64,000 nucleotides of DNA, taken from Balneolaceae bacterium (GTDB lineage: Bacteria; Bacteroidota; Rhodothermia; Balneolales; Balneolaceae). Shown here piece by piece: positions 53,043 through 61,705 of this stretch. The stretch is from contig JAEPQH010000016.1 in the NCBI GenBank assembly GCA_017640605.1, positions 23,582-87,581 of the forward strand. The letters run 5' to 3'. The translations under genes were made by a program, and so were the position numbers. The notes below the pieces were generated by a model. That model saw only the letters and a program-made list of their open reading frames with translations. It was not told the DNA's origin and did no database searches. The stretch's first letter is position 1, and each line of letters starts with the position of its first letter.

Positions 53043-54119
53043 CTAAATTCTGTGTTTGTTTTTAAGCTTAAATACGTAGGCCAAAATCTCTGCAACCACT
53101 CGGTACAGATCTTCCGGGATAAACTGATCTTCTTCGGCAGTGGCAAATAATGCCCGAGCTACCGGTTTGTTTTCTACAATAGGAATGTTGTACTCTCGAG
53201 CTAGTTCTTTAATTTTCAATGCCCGTAATCGTTGACCTTTTACCATTACAATTGGAGCATTATTTTGCTCTGGATCGTATTTGAGGGCAACCGCATAATG
53301 GGTTGGGTTGGTTACCACCACATCGCTGGCTAATACTGCGTGATCCATTCGCTTTTGCTGCACTAATTTCAGACCGAATCTCTTACGTTGGCCTTTAACA
53401 TGAGGATCCCCTTCCATTTGCTTGAATTCATCCTTGATCTCTTGCTTGGTCATTTTCATGTTTTTCATGAATTCATGCTTTTGATATACGGCATCAGCAA
53501 TGGAAAGAATGAGCAGTGCAGCCAACACTTTTACAACAAAATTTAGAAGATGCCCTCCCATATCACCTAAACTTGATTGGATGGGAACTACAATAAAGCC
53601 CACATATTCTGAGACATCGTTTCTGATAGAGTAGTAACCGATAATACCAACAATACCCAGTTTGGCAAATCCTTTGATGAGCTCCACAAAACCTTTCATG
53701 GAGATTATTTTTTTGGCTCCTTCAATCGGATTAATTTTTTGTCCTTTGAACTCCAGCGCTTTAACTGAAAACAAGCCTTTGGTTTGCGCTAAGTTTACAC
53801 CGAGGGTTACGATCAACAGCATTACCAGCAATGGCATTACTATCTGAAGCCCAAAGAATAAAGCTGTACGTAAGTAGCTTTCAGCCTGACTAGCATCCTC
53901 GAATCCAAAGCCTGAGTTATAGAAAAAACTCTCGAAGATATAGGAAAGACGATCGTACATCATGCCGCTTACGCCCAAGAACATTAATAAAGCGGCGATC
54001 ATCAGTACTACCGACGACACCTCCTTACTAATTGCAACCTGTCCTTCCTCACGTGCTTTCTCTAAGCGGCGTGCGGTGGGTTCTTCGGTTTTTTCCTGAT
54101 CTGAATTTTTATCTGCCAT
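53043..54119 (-). CDS. flhB: Export switch protein FlhB
   Basis: This 358-residue protein begins with a soluble, charged N-terminus containing EKTEEPTARRLEKAREEGQV, typical of FlhB. Four TM segments and the cytoplasmic autocleavage domain follow, with NPTHYAVAL (cleavage after Asn, around residue 270). With FliK it switches export from hook to filament proteins. It is the first gene of the minus-strand operon that ends with fliA. The ATG is preceded by a long leader. Confidence 0.97.
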   Translation of the reverse strand: MADKNSDQEKTEEPTARRLEKAREEGQVAISKEVSSVVLMIAALLMFLGVSGMMYDRLSYIFESFFYNSGFGFEDASQAESYLRTALFFGLQIVMPLLVMLLIVTLGVNLAQTKGLFSVKALEFKGQKINPIEGAKKIISMKGFVELIKGFAKLGIVGIIGYYSIRNDVSEYVGFIVVPIQSSLGDMGGHLLNFVVKVLAALLILSIADAVYQKHEFMKNMKMTKQEIKDEFKQMEGDPHVKGQRKRFGLKLVQQKRMDHAVLASDVVVTNPTHYAVALKYDPEQNNAPIVMVKGQRLRALKIKELAREYNIPIVENKPVARALFATAEEDQFIPEDLYRVVAEILAYVFKLKNKHRI

Positions 54120-54451
54120 GCACTGCCTATTTCAAAAACAGTACCACAGAAATTATTTCAGCAATCTAATTTCTTTTATTTGCTCAAACGAAGGGATTAC
54201 AGGCTGTTTATTCCATTTAAAAAGAAGTTGAGTGGAGAGAGCTGAGCGCGAGCTTGGAAAAAAATGACCTCCTTTTTTTCCCGCTTGTGGAAAAGTTTTC
54301 TTTCGGCTAATCGGACGGTAAAGTGAAAACTTAAGCTTTTACTGAAAATTTTAATGATTTCTAAAAACGAGCTTTTTGGCTCATTAAAAGCCTTTTTTAT
54401 GCGGTTTGTATTGGTGATTTAAGAGTGATCCAAAAAGATTTAAACATTTAG

Positions 54452-54466
54452 TGGCACAAAGTTTGA
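54452..54466 (+). promoter_or_regulatory. Possible sigma-54 promoter of the flgF operon
   Basis: TGGCAC, five bases, then TTGA. The -24 half is perfect; the -12 GC is GA. It lies 77 bases before flgF. Confidence 0.3.
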
Positions 54467-54488
54467 TGATTTGAGCGTGAAGTGTCGC

Positions 54489-54515
54489 TTATCGGCAGCT
54501 TCGCTAAAACCTTAA
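54489..54515 (-). promoter_or_regulatory. Candidate sigma-28 promoter of the flhB-fliA operon
   Basis: On the minus strand TTAA (54515-54512), 15 bases, then a perfect GCCGATAA (54496-54489). It is 370 bases before flhB. Confidence 0.55.
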
Positions 54516-54542
54516 ATCTTTCACCACTTTTTTAATAATCCC

Positions 54543-55283
54543 ATGCTAGATCGAATTTACATGCAGATGCAAGCCATGCAGGTTCTCCAGCGATCCCAGG
54601 ATGTGACGGCTGATAACTTAGCCAACATCAACACCCCGGGATTTAAAGGGAATAAATTGTTTTACCGCATGGTTCGAGAGGAACTGAACGGTCAGGAGAT
54701 TATGAAGAGTGTTCCAATGAGCCAGATAAATTTAGATCAAGGGATATTGGAACCAACCGGCAATGTATTCGATGTGGCGATTAATGGAAGTGGATTTTTT
54801 AAAGTAGAGCAGAACGACCAGGAATACTTAACAAGAGATGGTCGTTTTTCGCTGAATTCGGATGGATTCCTGGTAAATAGTAATGGAGCAAAAGTTCAGG
54901 GAGAGTCAGGCCCCATCCAATTAGCCGATCTGTTTCAGAAAAATAATGAAACCGGCGGGCAGAATGTGCTCGAAATCTCAAAAGATGGCACACTGCTTAT
55001 TAACGGAGAGTCGCAGGATAAACTGCAAATAGTGAATGTGGACGACCCACAGCTGCTTACACGTCAAGGGAGCGCCTACTTTACAGTGAAAGATGAGATT
55101 GAGTTGAAAGAAGATGGCACCGGAATGGTGATGCAAGGCTATTTCGAAAAAGGCAATGTACAGCCACTTACCGAAATGGTAGATATGATGCGCACCATGC
55201 AAACATTCGAGTCGCAACAAAAAGCTATGAAAACGACCGATGACATGCTCTCGCAGGTAACTTCAAGACTTGGTCGACTATAA
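54543..55283 (+). CDS. flgF: Flagellar rod protein FlgF
   Basis: This 246-residue rod protein has the N-terminal axial motif DVTADNLANINTPGFKGNK and the C-terminal block GNVQPLTEMVDMMRTMQTFE. The middle carries GNVFDVAINGSGFFKV and TRDGRFSLNSDGFLV, shared by FlgF and FlgG. It is shorter than the following flgG and precedes it, which supports FlgF. It is the first gene of the plus-strand operon. Confidence 0.94.
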   Translation: MLDRIYMQMQAMQVLQRSQDVTADNLANINTPGFKGNKLFYRMVREELNGQEIMKSVPMSQINLDQGILEPTGNVFDVAINGSGFFKVEQNDQEYLTRDGRFSLNSDGFLVNSNGAKVQGESGPIQLADLFQKNNETGGQNVLEISKDGTLLINGESQDKLQIVNVDDPQLLTRQGSAYFTVKDEIELKEDGTGMVMQGYFEKGNVQPLTEMVDMMRTMQTFESQQKAMKTTDDMLSQVTSRLGRL

Positions 55284-55310
55284 TGAACTCGCAATCAAAC
55301 ACATATTATT

Positions 55311-56102
55311 ATGTTTAGAGCACTAAGTACAGCCGCATTGGGCATGAGCGCCCAGCAACGTTCGGTTGATAACATCGCAAACAACCTGGCCAACGTTGGT
55401 ACCACAGGATTTAAACGAAGTACCATCGCTTTTCAGGATTTGTTCTACGAAAATATAGCTTCTTCCAAACAAGGGAGTTCATCAAGCAGAAGCTCAAGCG
55501 ACGGACCTATGCTTCAAATCGGGCATGGATCCAGAGCGGTAGCAACCATCAGAAACTTCATGCAAGGTTCGGTAGCCGAAACCGGAAATGCCTTGGATTT
55601 AGCCATCAGTGGCGACGGTTTTTTTCAGGTAGAATTACCGGATGGACAAACTGCCTACACACGCGATGGAAATTTCAGCCGAGATTCTTCCGGATTGTTG
55701 GTAAATAATTCGGGCTTGCCTTTAGCCGGCCAAATTGAAGTTCCCACTGATGCCTTAGCCGTAGAAATCGATCAGGACGGGACCGTTACTGCCTTATTAA
55801 GCGACAACTCTCAGGTTGATTTGGGGCAGATCGAATTGGCAAAATTTGCCAATAGTGGCGGACTCGAAGCCATCGGTGATAACCTTTTTGTAGAAACAGA
55901 ATCCTCAGGGCTCGCCTTTTTTGGAACACCGGGTGAAGAAGGATTTGGTGTTGTTCGCCAAGGTTATCTGGAGCAATCCAATGTTGACATCGTAACCGAA
56001 ATGGTTCGATTAATTGAAGCACAGCGCGCTTATGAAACCAATTCTAAAATGGTACAAGCCGCAGAAGACATGATGCAAGTTACTAACTCCATAAAACGAT
56101 AA
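55311..56102 (+). CDS. flgG: Distal rod protein FlgG
   Basis: This 263-residue rod protein begins MFRALSTAALGMSAQQRSVD and carries NIANNLANVGTTGFKRS, the FlgG signature. The C-terminus is SNVDIVTEMVRLIEAQRAYE. The distal rod passes through the L and P rings, whose genes lie just downstream. Its length matches typical FlgG. Confidence 0.97.
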   Translation: MFRALSTAALGMSAQQRSVDNIANNLANVGTTGFKRSTIAFQDLFYENIASSKQGSSSSRSSSDGPMLQIGHGSRAVATIRNFMQGSVAETGNALDLAISGDGFFQVELPDGQTAYTRDGNFSRDSSGLLVNNSGLPLAGQIEVPTDALAVEIDQDGTVTALLSDNSQVDLGQIELAKFANSGGLEAIGDNLFVETESSGLAFFGTPGEEGFGVVRQGYLEQSNVDIVTEMVRLIEAQRAYETNSKMVQAAEDMMQVTNSIKR

Positions 56103-56107
56103 TCCCA

Positions 56108-56812
56108 GTGATTTTTAACGCACTCATAGCACTCGTTTTTATGTTCGTGCCGACATCTACCGGAAATACGGCAGGTGACGATGCAACTAAAGAACGAATT
56201 CTGGAGCTGGCTGAGGCAACCATCAGCAAGCATCTGGATGAGGAAGTAGTGCGTTTTGACGTAAAAGCACGTTGGATTCCGGGAAGTGTTTTGGCCTCGG
56301 AACCCAACGACGTGCTTTCCGTGTCGCTGAATGGAAGCATTCAAAAGTACACGCGCTTTACGGTGAATTACAGTACGCGAGCAGGTACACAATCAGCAGA
56401 TATTCAACTGTTGGTAGAAACTCAACAACTGATTCCTGTTGCCCTTCGTCGCATCAAGAGTGGAGAGAATGTAAGCACGGCTGATTTTGAGCTTCAATGG
56501 ACCCCGGTTGAATTGGGGAAAGATCGTTTTGTAGAAAATCTTGATGAACTAAATGGGAAATCCATCCGAAGAACACTACTTGCCGGTCGACCGGTTCGGG
56601 CGCACGAAGTAAGCAGCCCGGTACTGGTAAAAGCAGGAGAGCCGGTATACATGCACTATTCTGATGGAACCATTGCGCTAACATTGCAATGTGAATCAAG
56701 AAACAACGGTAGTGCAGGAGAGGAAATACAGATTTACTGCCAGGAAACACGGAAAAAATACACGACTAAAATTATAGCTGCCGGAGAAGTAAAATGGCTA
56801 CGTACAAATTAA
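56108..56812 (+). CDS. flgA: P-ring assembly protein FlgA
   Basis: This 234-residue protein starts at GTG 56108, five bases after flgG. An N-terminal hydrophobic signal (about 1-18) targets the periplasm. The C-terminal half has the SAF-type pattern of FlgA (ALRRIKSGENVSTADFELQW, LNGKSIRRTLLAGRPVRAHE). FlgA helps FlgI assemble the P ring. The last 19 bases overlap flgH. Confidence 0.9.
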   Translation: MIFNALIALVFMFVPTSTGNTAGDDATKERILELAEATISKHLDEEVVRFDVKARWIPGSVLASEPNDVLSVSLNGSIQKYTRFTVNYSTRAGTQSADIQLLVETQQLIPVALRRIKSGENVSTADFELQWTPVELGKDRFVENLDELNGKSIRRTLLAGRPVRAHEVSSPVLVKAGEPVYMHYSDGTIALTLQCESRNNGSAGEEIQIYCQETRKKYTTKIIAAGEVKWLRTN

Positions 56813-57423
56813 ACAAGAACCTTTACGGACTAACTATATTGGGTATACTATTACTATCGGGTGATGTACTCGCACAGTTTTCGCTATACAGCGATGTAAA
56901 AGCGAAGAGGGTGGGAGACATCATCACGGTAGTTTTAAAAGAAAATATGCAAGGGAGCTCAACCACCGATTCGAATGTAAAATCGAGTGTGAACGGACAA
57001 GCAAGTGGTTCGTTATCCGGTAATTTTATGCCATTTGAGCCGGTATTTGGAAGTGGAGCCAGCGTGAATTACGACAATGATCAGAAAAATGTGGCAACTC
57101 AACGCCAGCTACTCGAGGGATTTGTAAGTGTACAGATTGTAGAAGTAACCGAGCGCGGCGATCTGATTGTAGAAGGAAAGCGTCAGACCGAAATTAATGG
57201 CGAAGTTCACGAAATGTCGATTTCCGGAACCGTTCGACAAAATGATATCGACGGTAGAAATCAAGTGCTTTCATATCGCATCGCCAACGCACAAATCAGC
57301 TACCAAAAAATGGGCGGCATGAAAGACAATAAGCGCTCTAAAGGACTCATCAAAAAAGTAGTGTTTGGTAGTGTGGGAGCCATTTTAACCGCAGCAGCTG
57401 TATTAAAAAGCTTAGGCGACTAA
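56794..57423 (+). CDS. flgH: L-ring protein FlgH without a lipobox
   Basis: This 209-residue outer-membrane ring protein has FlgH core motifs: YSDVKAKRVGDIITVVLKE and LEGFVSVQIVEVTERGDLIVEG. FlgH is normally a lipoprotein; here the signal (about 1-27) ends LSGDVLAQF with no cysteine, so it should be cut by the ordinary signal peptidase. A ribosome site (GGAG) supports ATG 56794, inside flgA. Confidence 0.95.
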   Translation: MATYKLNKNLYGLTILGILLLSGDVLAQFSLYSDVKAKRVGDIITVVLKENMQGSSTTDSNVKSSVNGQASGSLSGNFMPFEPVFGSGASVNYDNDQKNVATQRQLLEGFVSVQIVEVTERGDLIVEGKRQTEINGEVHEMSISGTVRQNDIDGRNQVLSYRIANAQISYQKMGGMKDNKRSKGLIKKVVFGSVGAILTAAAVLKSLGD

Positions 57424-57437
57424 TCAGGATCATAACT

Positions 57438-58571
57438 ATGAAAAGAACGTACATCTTTCGCTGTTTAGGTTTATTGATGATTGCAGTTGGAATGTTTTCG
57501 ATGGATGCCCGAAGTCAATCCCGCCTATCCGATCTGGTTGAAATCCAGAATACAGGCACCAAAGAATTGATCGGTTATGGATTGGTTACCGGTTTAGACA
57601 GAACCGGAGATCGATCATCAAGTAGCCGTGGTGCGGTTTTTACCATCCAATCGATTGCCAATATGCTCGAGAATTTTGGCATTACAGTTGACGCGGAACG
57701 CCTTAGAACCAGAAACGTAGCTGCAGTTATGGTAACGGCAAAATTGAGCCCTTATCACGCCCCGGGCAGCGAAATTGATATCACCGTTTCTTCTTTAGGT
57801 GATGCAAGTTCACTGCAAGGTGGGGTTTTGTTACAAACACCCTTATTCGATCCATCCACCGAAGAAATGCATGCTAAAGCACAAGGATCACTAATTGTAG
57901 GTGGAATTACTGCCGAAGTACAAGGCGCCAGAGTAAGCCGAAATCAGACATTAACGGCTACTATTCCCGGTGGCGCTACTGTAGAAATGAACGAAGAATA
58001 TGTATTAAACGCAGATGAACCTCTTGGATTAGTTCTTCGAGATCCAAGTTTTGCCAACGCAAGAAGCATTGTTGAAGTAATCAACGCAACTTTTGATGAA
58101 GAACTCGCCATGATGCAGCACCCCGGACTTGTAAAAGTAACCTGGCCGGATGCTTTCCAGGATCAAGGAGCGATGAATGTGTTCACAAGTATTATTCTGG
58201 AACAGGAAATTGAAGTTGAAACCATTGCTAGAGTGGTAATCAACGAGCGAACAGGTACTATTGTGGCCGGTGGCGATGTGATTATAGACGATGTAATGAT
58301 CTCGCACGGTAGTATTCAAGTACGAACCCAAACTACGCCACTGGTTAGTCAGCCACCAGCATTTAGTACGGGACAAACTATTGTTGCCAATCAGCAGGAA
58401 GCAGGAATTAGTGAGCAACCGGCGCAAACAATTGTATTGGATCCCCAGACTACGGTGCAACAATTGGCTGCATCCTTAAACGCCTTGGGACTGAGTCCTC
58501 GCGATATCATTGCCATTTTCCAGGCGCTAAACCGAGCCGGCGTGTTGCGTGGCAAACTCATTGTAATGTAG
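57438..58571 (+). CDS. flgI: P-ring protein FlgI
   Basis: This 377-residue periplasmic ring protein has a signal peptide (to about residue 26, ARSQ). Conserved blocks are GTKELIGYGLVTGLDRTGD, NVAAVMVTAKLSPYHAPGS and the C-terminal TTVQQLAASLNALGLSPRD. It forms the bushing around the rod in the peptidoglycan layer. It lies 14 bases after flgH. Confidence 0.97.
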   Translation: MKRTYIFRCLGLLMIAVGMFSMDARSQSRLSDLVEIQNTGTKELIGYGLVTGLDRTGDRSSSSRGAVFTIQSIANMLENFGITVDAERLRTRNVAAVMVTAKLSPYHAPGSEIDITVSSLGDASSLQGGVLLQTPLFDPSTEEMHAKAQGSLIVGGITAEVQGARVSRNQTLTATIPGGATVEMNEEYVLNADEPLGLVLRDPSFANARSIVEVINATFDEELAMMQHPGLVKVTWPDAFQDQGAMNVFTSIILEQEIEVETIARVVINERTGTIVAGGDVIIDDVMISHGSIQVRTQTTPLVSQPPAFSTGQTIVANQQEAGISEQPAQTIVLDPQTTVQQLAASLNALGLSPRDIIAIFQALNRAGVLRGKLIVM

Positions 58572-58577
58572 AAGATT

Positions 58578-58910
58578 ATGAATATTGGAAATCAATTTTC
58601 GCTGGAGCAGTCCACATTATCTGAAGCCCGAAAGCAGAAAAACGATCGTGAAAATGCTGCGGTACAATTCGAAGAGATTTTTGCCAAACATCTGGTAAAG
58701 GAACTCACCAAAGATTCCTTCAAAATTGAAGGGGGAGTAATGGGCGGAGCCAATAAAATGTATCGGGAATTTGTAACCGATGCTCTTGCCACCGAATTAG
58801 CAGCACAAAGAAAATTAGGAATGGCGGATCTGGTGAGCAGATACTGGAATCAGGATACCGTCGATCAATCACAAACAACAAGCTTAAGCAAAGAGGAAAC
58901 CAATGAGTAA
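58578..58910 (+). CDS. flgJ: Rod-binding protein, FlgJ N-terminal domain only
   Basis: This 110-residue protein has the FlgJ rod-binding domain (NAAVQFEEIFAKHLVKELTK, then YREFVTDALATELAAQ) but no C-terminal glucosaminidase. Single-domain FlgJ proteins are common outside gamma-proteobacteria; peptidoglycan cutting must be done by another enzyme. Its end overlaps the next gene by eight bases. Confidence 0.93.
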   Translation: MNIGNQFSLEQSTLSEARKQKNDRENAAVQFEEIFAKHLVKELTKDSFKIEGGVMGGANKMYREFVTDALATELAAQRKLGMADLVSRYWNQDTVDQSQTTSLSKEETNE

Positions 58911-59406
58911 CATGCCCAAAGAAATACAGGCTATTTCGGAAAAAGTGGAGTTATTGCACGAGAGTTCGAATCGAATGATCGACGTAATGGAGCGCCAAAT
59001 AGAAGCAATTATCTCGTCGAACACCACACAAATTGAAGAACTGGCAAACCTGCACTCTACACTTACTATTCGATATACCGAAAATGAGCAGGAATTTATT
59101 CAAGAGTTGAGCGCGATTCTGTCTACATCTACCGAGAAAAAAGGGCTAAAACTGATTGCACTTAAAGAATTGTTTCCTGCTTATACCAAACAAATTGAAT
59201 ACTGGCAGGCCATTCTACATGAAAATGTAAGCCGCTTGCAGCAGAAGCATCATCAAGTGGTAGAGTTGCTTGAATTTGCGATGAATAATAATGCCAAAAT
59301 GTTGGAAACCCTGTACAGCAAAAGTTCCGAAAAGAACAAGCATTACAGTCCAACCGGCGCCACGCATTCCATGATGCCCGGAATGGCCCTTAACCAAAAA
59401 GCCTGA
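58903..59406 (+). CDS. flgN: FlgN-like export chaperone
   Basis: This 167-residue, nearly all-helical protein has FlgN size and placement, directly before flgK. FlgN binds FlgK and FlgL and escorts them to the export gate. Sequence identity in this family is low; the call rests on helical heptads (AIISSNTTQIEELANLHSTL, WQAILHENVSRLQQKHHQVV) and context. The last 25 residues are Met/Ser/Pro-rich and flexible. Confidence 0.78.
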   Translation: MSNMPKEIQAISEKVELLHESSNRMIDVMERQIEAIISSNTTQIEELANLHSTLTIRYTENEQEFIQELSAILSTSTEKKGLKLIALKELFPAYTKQIEYWQAILHENVSRLQQKHHQVVELLEFAMNNNAKMLETLYSKSSEKNKHYSPTGATHSMMPGMALNQKA

Positions 59407-59416
59407 GCAGACCGCA

Positions 59417-60772
59417 ATGAAAACGCTGTTCGAAATATCAAAAAGTGGACTTGCAAGCGCGCAACGCTCACTTAGTGTAACCTCCAACAACATCGTAAAT
59501 GCCGATACTCCGGGATATACACGTCAGCGTGTAGATCGAACGCCTGTGAGTTATAATTCGGCTTTTGGAAATGTTGGCCTGGGAGTAAATATTTCAACAG
59601 CCAGCCGATTACGCAACGAGATGAACGATCAGCTGACGAATCAAAATCGGCAGGATCTTGGCTCGATGGCGTACAAGAATCAAGTGTTTGAACGATTGCA
59701 GGCCGCAATGACCACCGATTCAGGCGGGGATTTGGATGTACGAATCAGCTCGTTCTTCGACATGTTTAGCGATTTGGCCAACGATCCACAGGATATAAGC
59801 GTGCGCAACAGTTTATTAACTCAGGCTCAGCAGCTTACCTCAAAACTGAATAATCTGGATCAGCATTTAGTTGAAACCGGAGAGTTGATCGCTCAGACAA
59901 CCTCAACAACTATTGATGGCATTAACACCATACTTTCTGAGTTGTACGAGTTAAACGGAGCCATTGCCCAGAGCGCTTCGCTAGGTTCACCCGACAGTTC
60001 CAGCCTCGATCTTCGGGTGCAGAAACTGGAAGAATTGTCAAATCTGGTGGATTTCACCCAAAAAACCAACGATGATGGCGTGGTTGAAATCAGAATTGGT
60101 GGCGTTCGTGTTCTGGATGATGAGAAAATTCTTCCTATCAAAAGTGAGTACAATCCCAATGAGCAGCAATTGAATTTGCGTGTTTCAGGCGGTACGATGC
60201 TTGAAGTAAACGGCGGTGAATTGGGCGCTCAGATTGAATTGTATGAATCTGGTATACCGGACCTGAAAGCCAAATTGGATGTAATTGCTTCAACCATTGT
60301 AACCGAAGTAAACGCTCTTCATCAAAATGGATTTGGATTAAATGATGCCACTTCGCGCGCTTTCTTTGATCCTTCAGGCACAACCGCCGGAAGTATTCAG
60401 GTTAATCAAAACCTGATTACAAACCCCACCAATATTGCAGCAAGTACGGTATTTGGTGAAGCCGGAAATGGAAATTTAGCTGCTCAGATCAATGAATTAA
60501 GGGAAGGCGGAATCGTAAATGGTCGAAAACTCATCGATTTCGCCATCGAAACTATTAGTGAGCCGGGAGCTCAGATTTTCACACTCAGCTCACAAATCGA
60601 AACCAAAGAAGCTGAAATAGCTATGTTACAGGCACAGCAAGAGCGGCAAGCCGGTGTAAACATTGATGAAGAACTGGCCAATATGATTCAGTTTCAAAAC
60701 TCCTACCAGGGAGCAGCGCGTGTGATGAGAACCGCCACGGAATTGTACGACACCCTATTAAGCATAGTGTAA
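59417..60772 (+). CDS. flgK: Hook-filament junction protein FlgK
   Basis: This 451-residue junction protein has the N-terminal axial motif SVTSNNIVNADTPGYTRQRV and the C-terminal NVDEELANMIQFQNSYQGAA-type block. It is exported after the hook is finished and links hook to filament with FlgL. It is moderately short for FlgK, so the surface domain is small. Confidence 0.97.
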   Translation: MKTLFEISKSGLASAQRSLSVTSNNIVNADTPGYTRQRVDRTPVSYNSAFGNVGLGVNISTASRLRNEMNDQLTNQNRQDLGSMAYKNQVFERLQAAMTTDSGGDLDVRISSFFDMFSDLANDPQDISVRNSLLTQAQQLTSKLNNLDQHLVETGELIAQTTSTTIDGINTILSELYELNGAIAQSASLGSPDSSSLDLRVQKLEELSNLVDFTQKTNDDGVVEIRIGGVRVLDDEKILPIKSEYNPNEQQLNLRVSGGTMLEVNGGELGAQIELYESGIPDLKAKLDVIASTIVTEVNALHQNGFGLNDATSRAFFDPSGTTAGSIQVNQNLITNPTNIAASTVFGEAGNGNLAAQINELREGGIVNGRKLIDFAIETISEPGAQIFTLSSQIETKEAEIAMLQAQQERQAGVNIDEELANMIQFQNSYQGAARVMRTATELYDTLLSIV

Positions 60773-60782
60773 GGGCAGAATT

Positions 60783-61676
60783 ATGAGAGTAACGAATCGA
60801 ATAGTATTTGACAATTTCATGCGGGATGTAAACCGCAATCGAACGCAAATGGCCGATATTCAATCGAGTCTGTCGAGTTCTAAAGCGGTGCGATTTCCTT
60901 CTCAGGATCCGGTGTCTTTTCAGCGAAGCAGAGCTATTGAAGAAGATATTCGCGAGTCGGAGCAATTTCAGAACAACATCAACAGCGGATTACGCCAAAG
61001 TAGATTGGCACAGGATGCGCTGGACACCTCCATCGACGATTTAATCGAAATTAAGCGAATTCTGGTGCAGTCGGCCTCGGACACTTATAGTGCCGAAGAT
61101 CGTAATAACATGGCCGATCAGATTTCAGGAATTCGCGATTCACTGATTGCCACATTTAATCTCAGTTATGGAGATCGCTATTTATTTGCAGGCACAAACA
61201 GTGCCAACGAACCGTTCACGCTTGATGCCACCGCAACCGGTGGAGTTGCCGACACCAGTAATGGAAATCCGCTTCAGGTAGCCGTCGACAATAACGTAAA
61301 CATCGACATCAGCATCACCGGAACAGAAATTCGAAACACGGATGAAGGCGATTTTTTCGAAATCATCCAAAATATTGAAACCGCACTTAGGGCGGATGAT
61401 GGCGAAGCACTCAACAATTTAATAACTGCTTCCGACGAGCTGATTGATCACACCACCGATGCCACTTCCCGATTAGGAAATAGCATCGCCCGCATGGAAT
61501 ACATGTATGAGCAGTACGAAAACACCAAAGTGACGCAAAAAGCGGAGATCAGCAAGTTGGTGGATACCGATTATGCACAAGCGATTTCTGATCTGCAGAA
61601 AAATCAAACGATTTACGAATCGGCTATGGCCGTTCACACCAGAATGTTTAACAACTCATTGTTGAACTATATCTAA
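60783..61676 (+). CDS. flgL: Hook-filament junction protein FlgL
   Basis: This 297-residue protein is flagellin-like at both ends: MRVTNRIVFDNFMRDVNRNR at the start, then the conserved SGLRQSRLAQDALD-type helix, and QTIYESAMAVHTRMFNNSLL at the end. It follows flgK by ten bases. It is the last exported structural protein in the window; flagellin itself is absent. Confidence 0.96.
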   Translation: MRVTNRIVFDNFMRDVNRNRTQMADIQSSLSSSKAVRFPSQDPVSFQRSRAIEEDIRESEQFQNNINSGLRQSRLAQDALDTSIDDLIEIKRILVQSASDTYSAEDRNNMADQISGIRDSLIATFNLSYGDRYLFAGTNSANEPFTLDATATGGVADTSNGNPLQVAVDNNVNIDISITGTEIRNTDEGDFFEIIQNIETALRADDGEALNNLITASDELIDHTTDATSRLGNSIARMEYMYEQYENTKVTQKAEISKLVDTDYAQAISDLQKNQTIYESAMAVHTRMFNNSLLNYI

Positions 61677-61705
61677 CCAAGAACAAAACCAGAGAGGTTG
61701 TTGTA

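Larger units (their letters stand above)
54120..54542. other. Divergent regulatory region between flhB and flgF
   Basis: These 423 bases contain no gene. A leftward sigma-28-like promoter (54489-54515) and a rightward sigma-54-like element (54452-54466) lie near the flgF end. The flhB leader is therefore over 360 bases long. It contains a hairpin, GGAAAAAAA / TTTTTTTCC (54256-54281), whose loop on the minus strand shows GGAGG without a following start codon. GAGC / GCTC arms lie near 54378. Confidence 0.5.
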
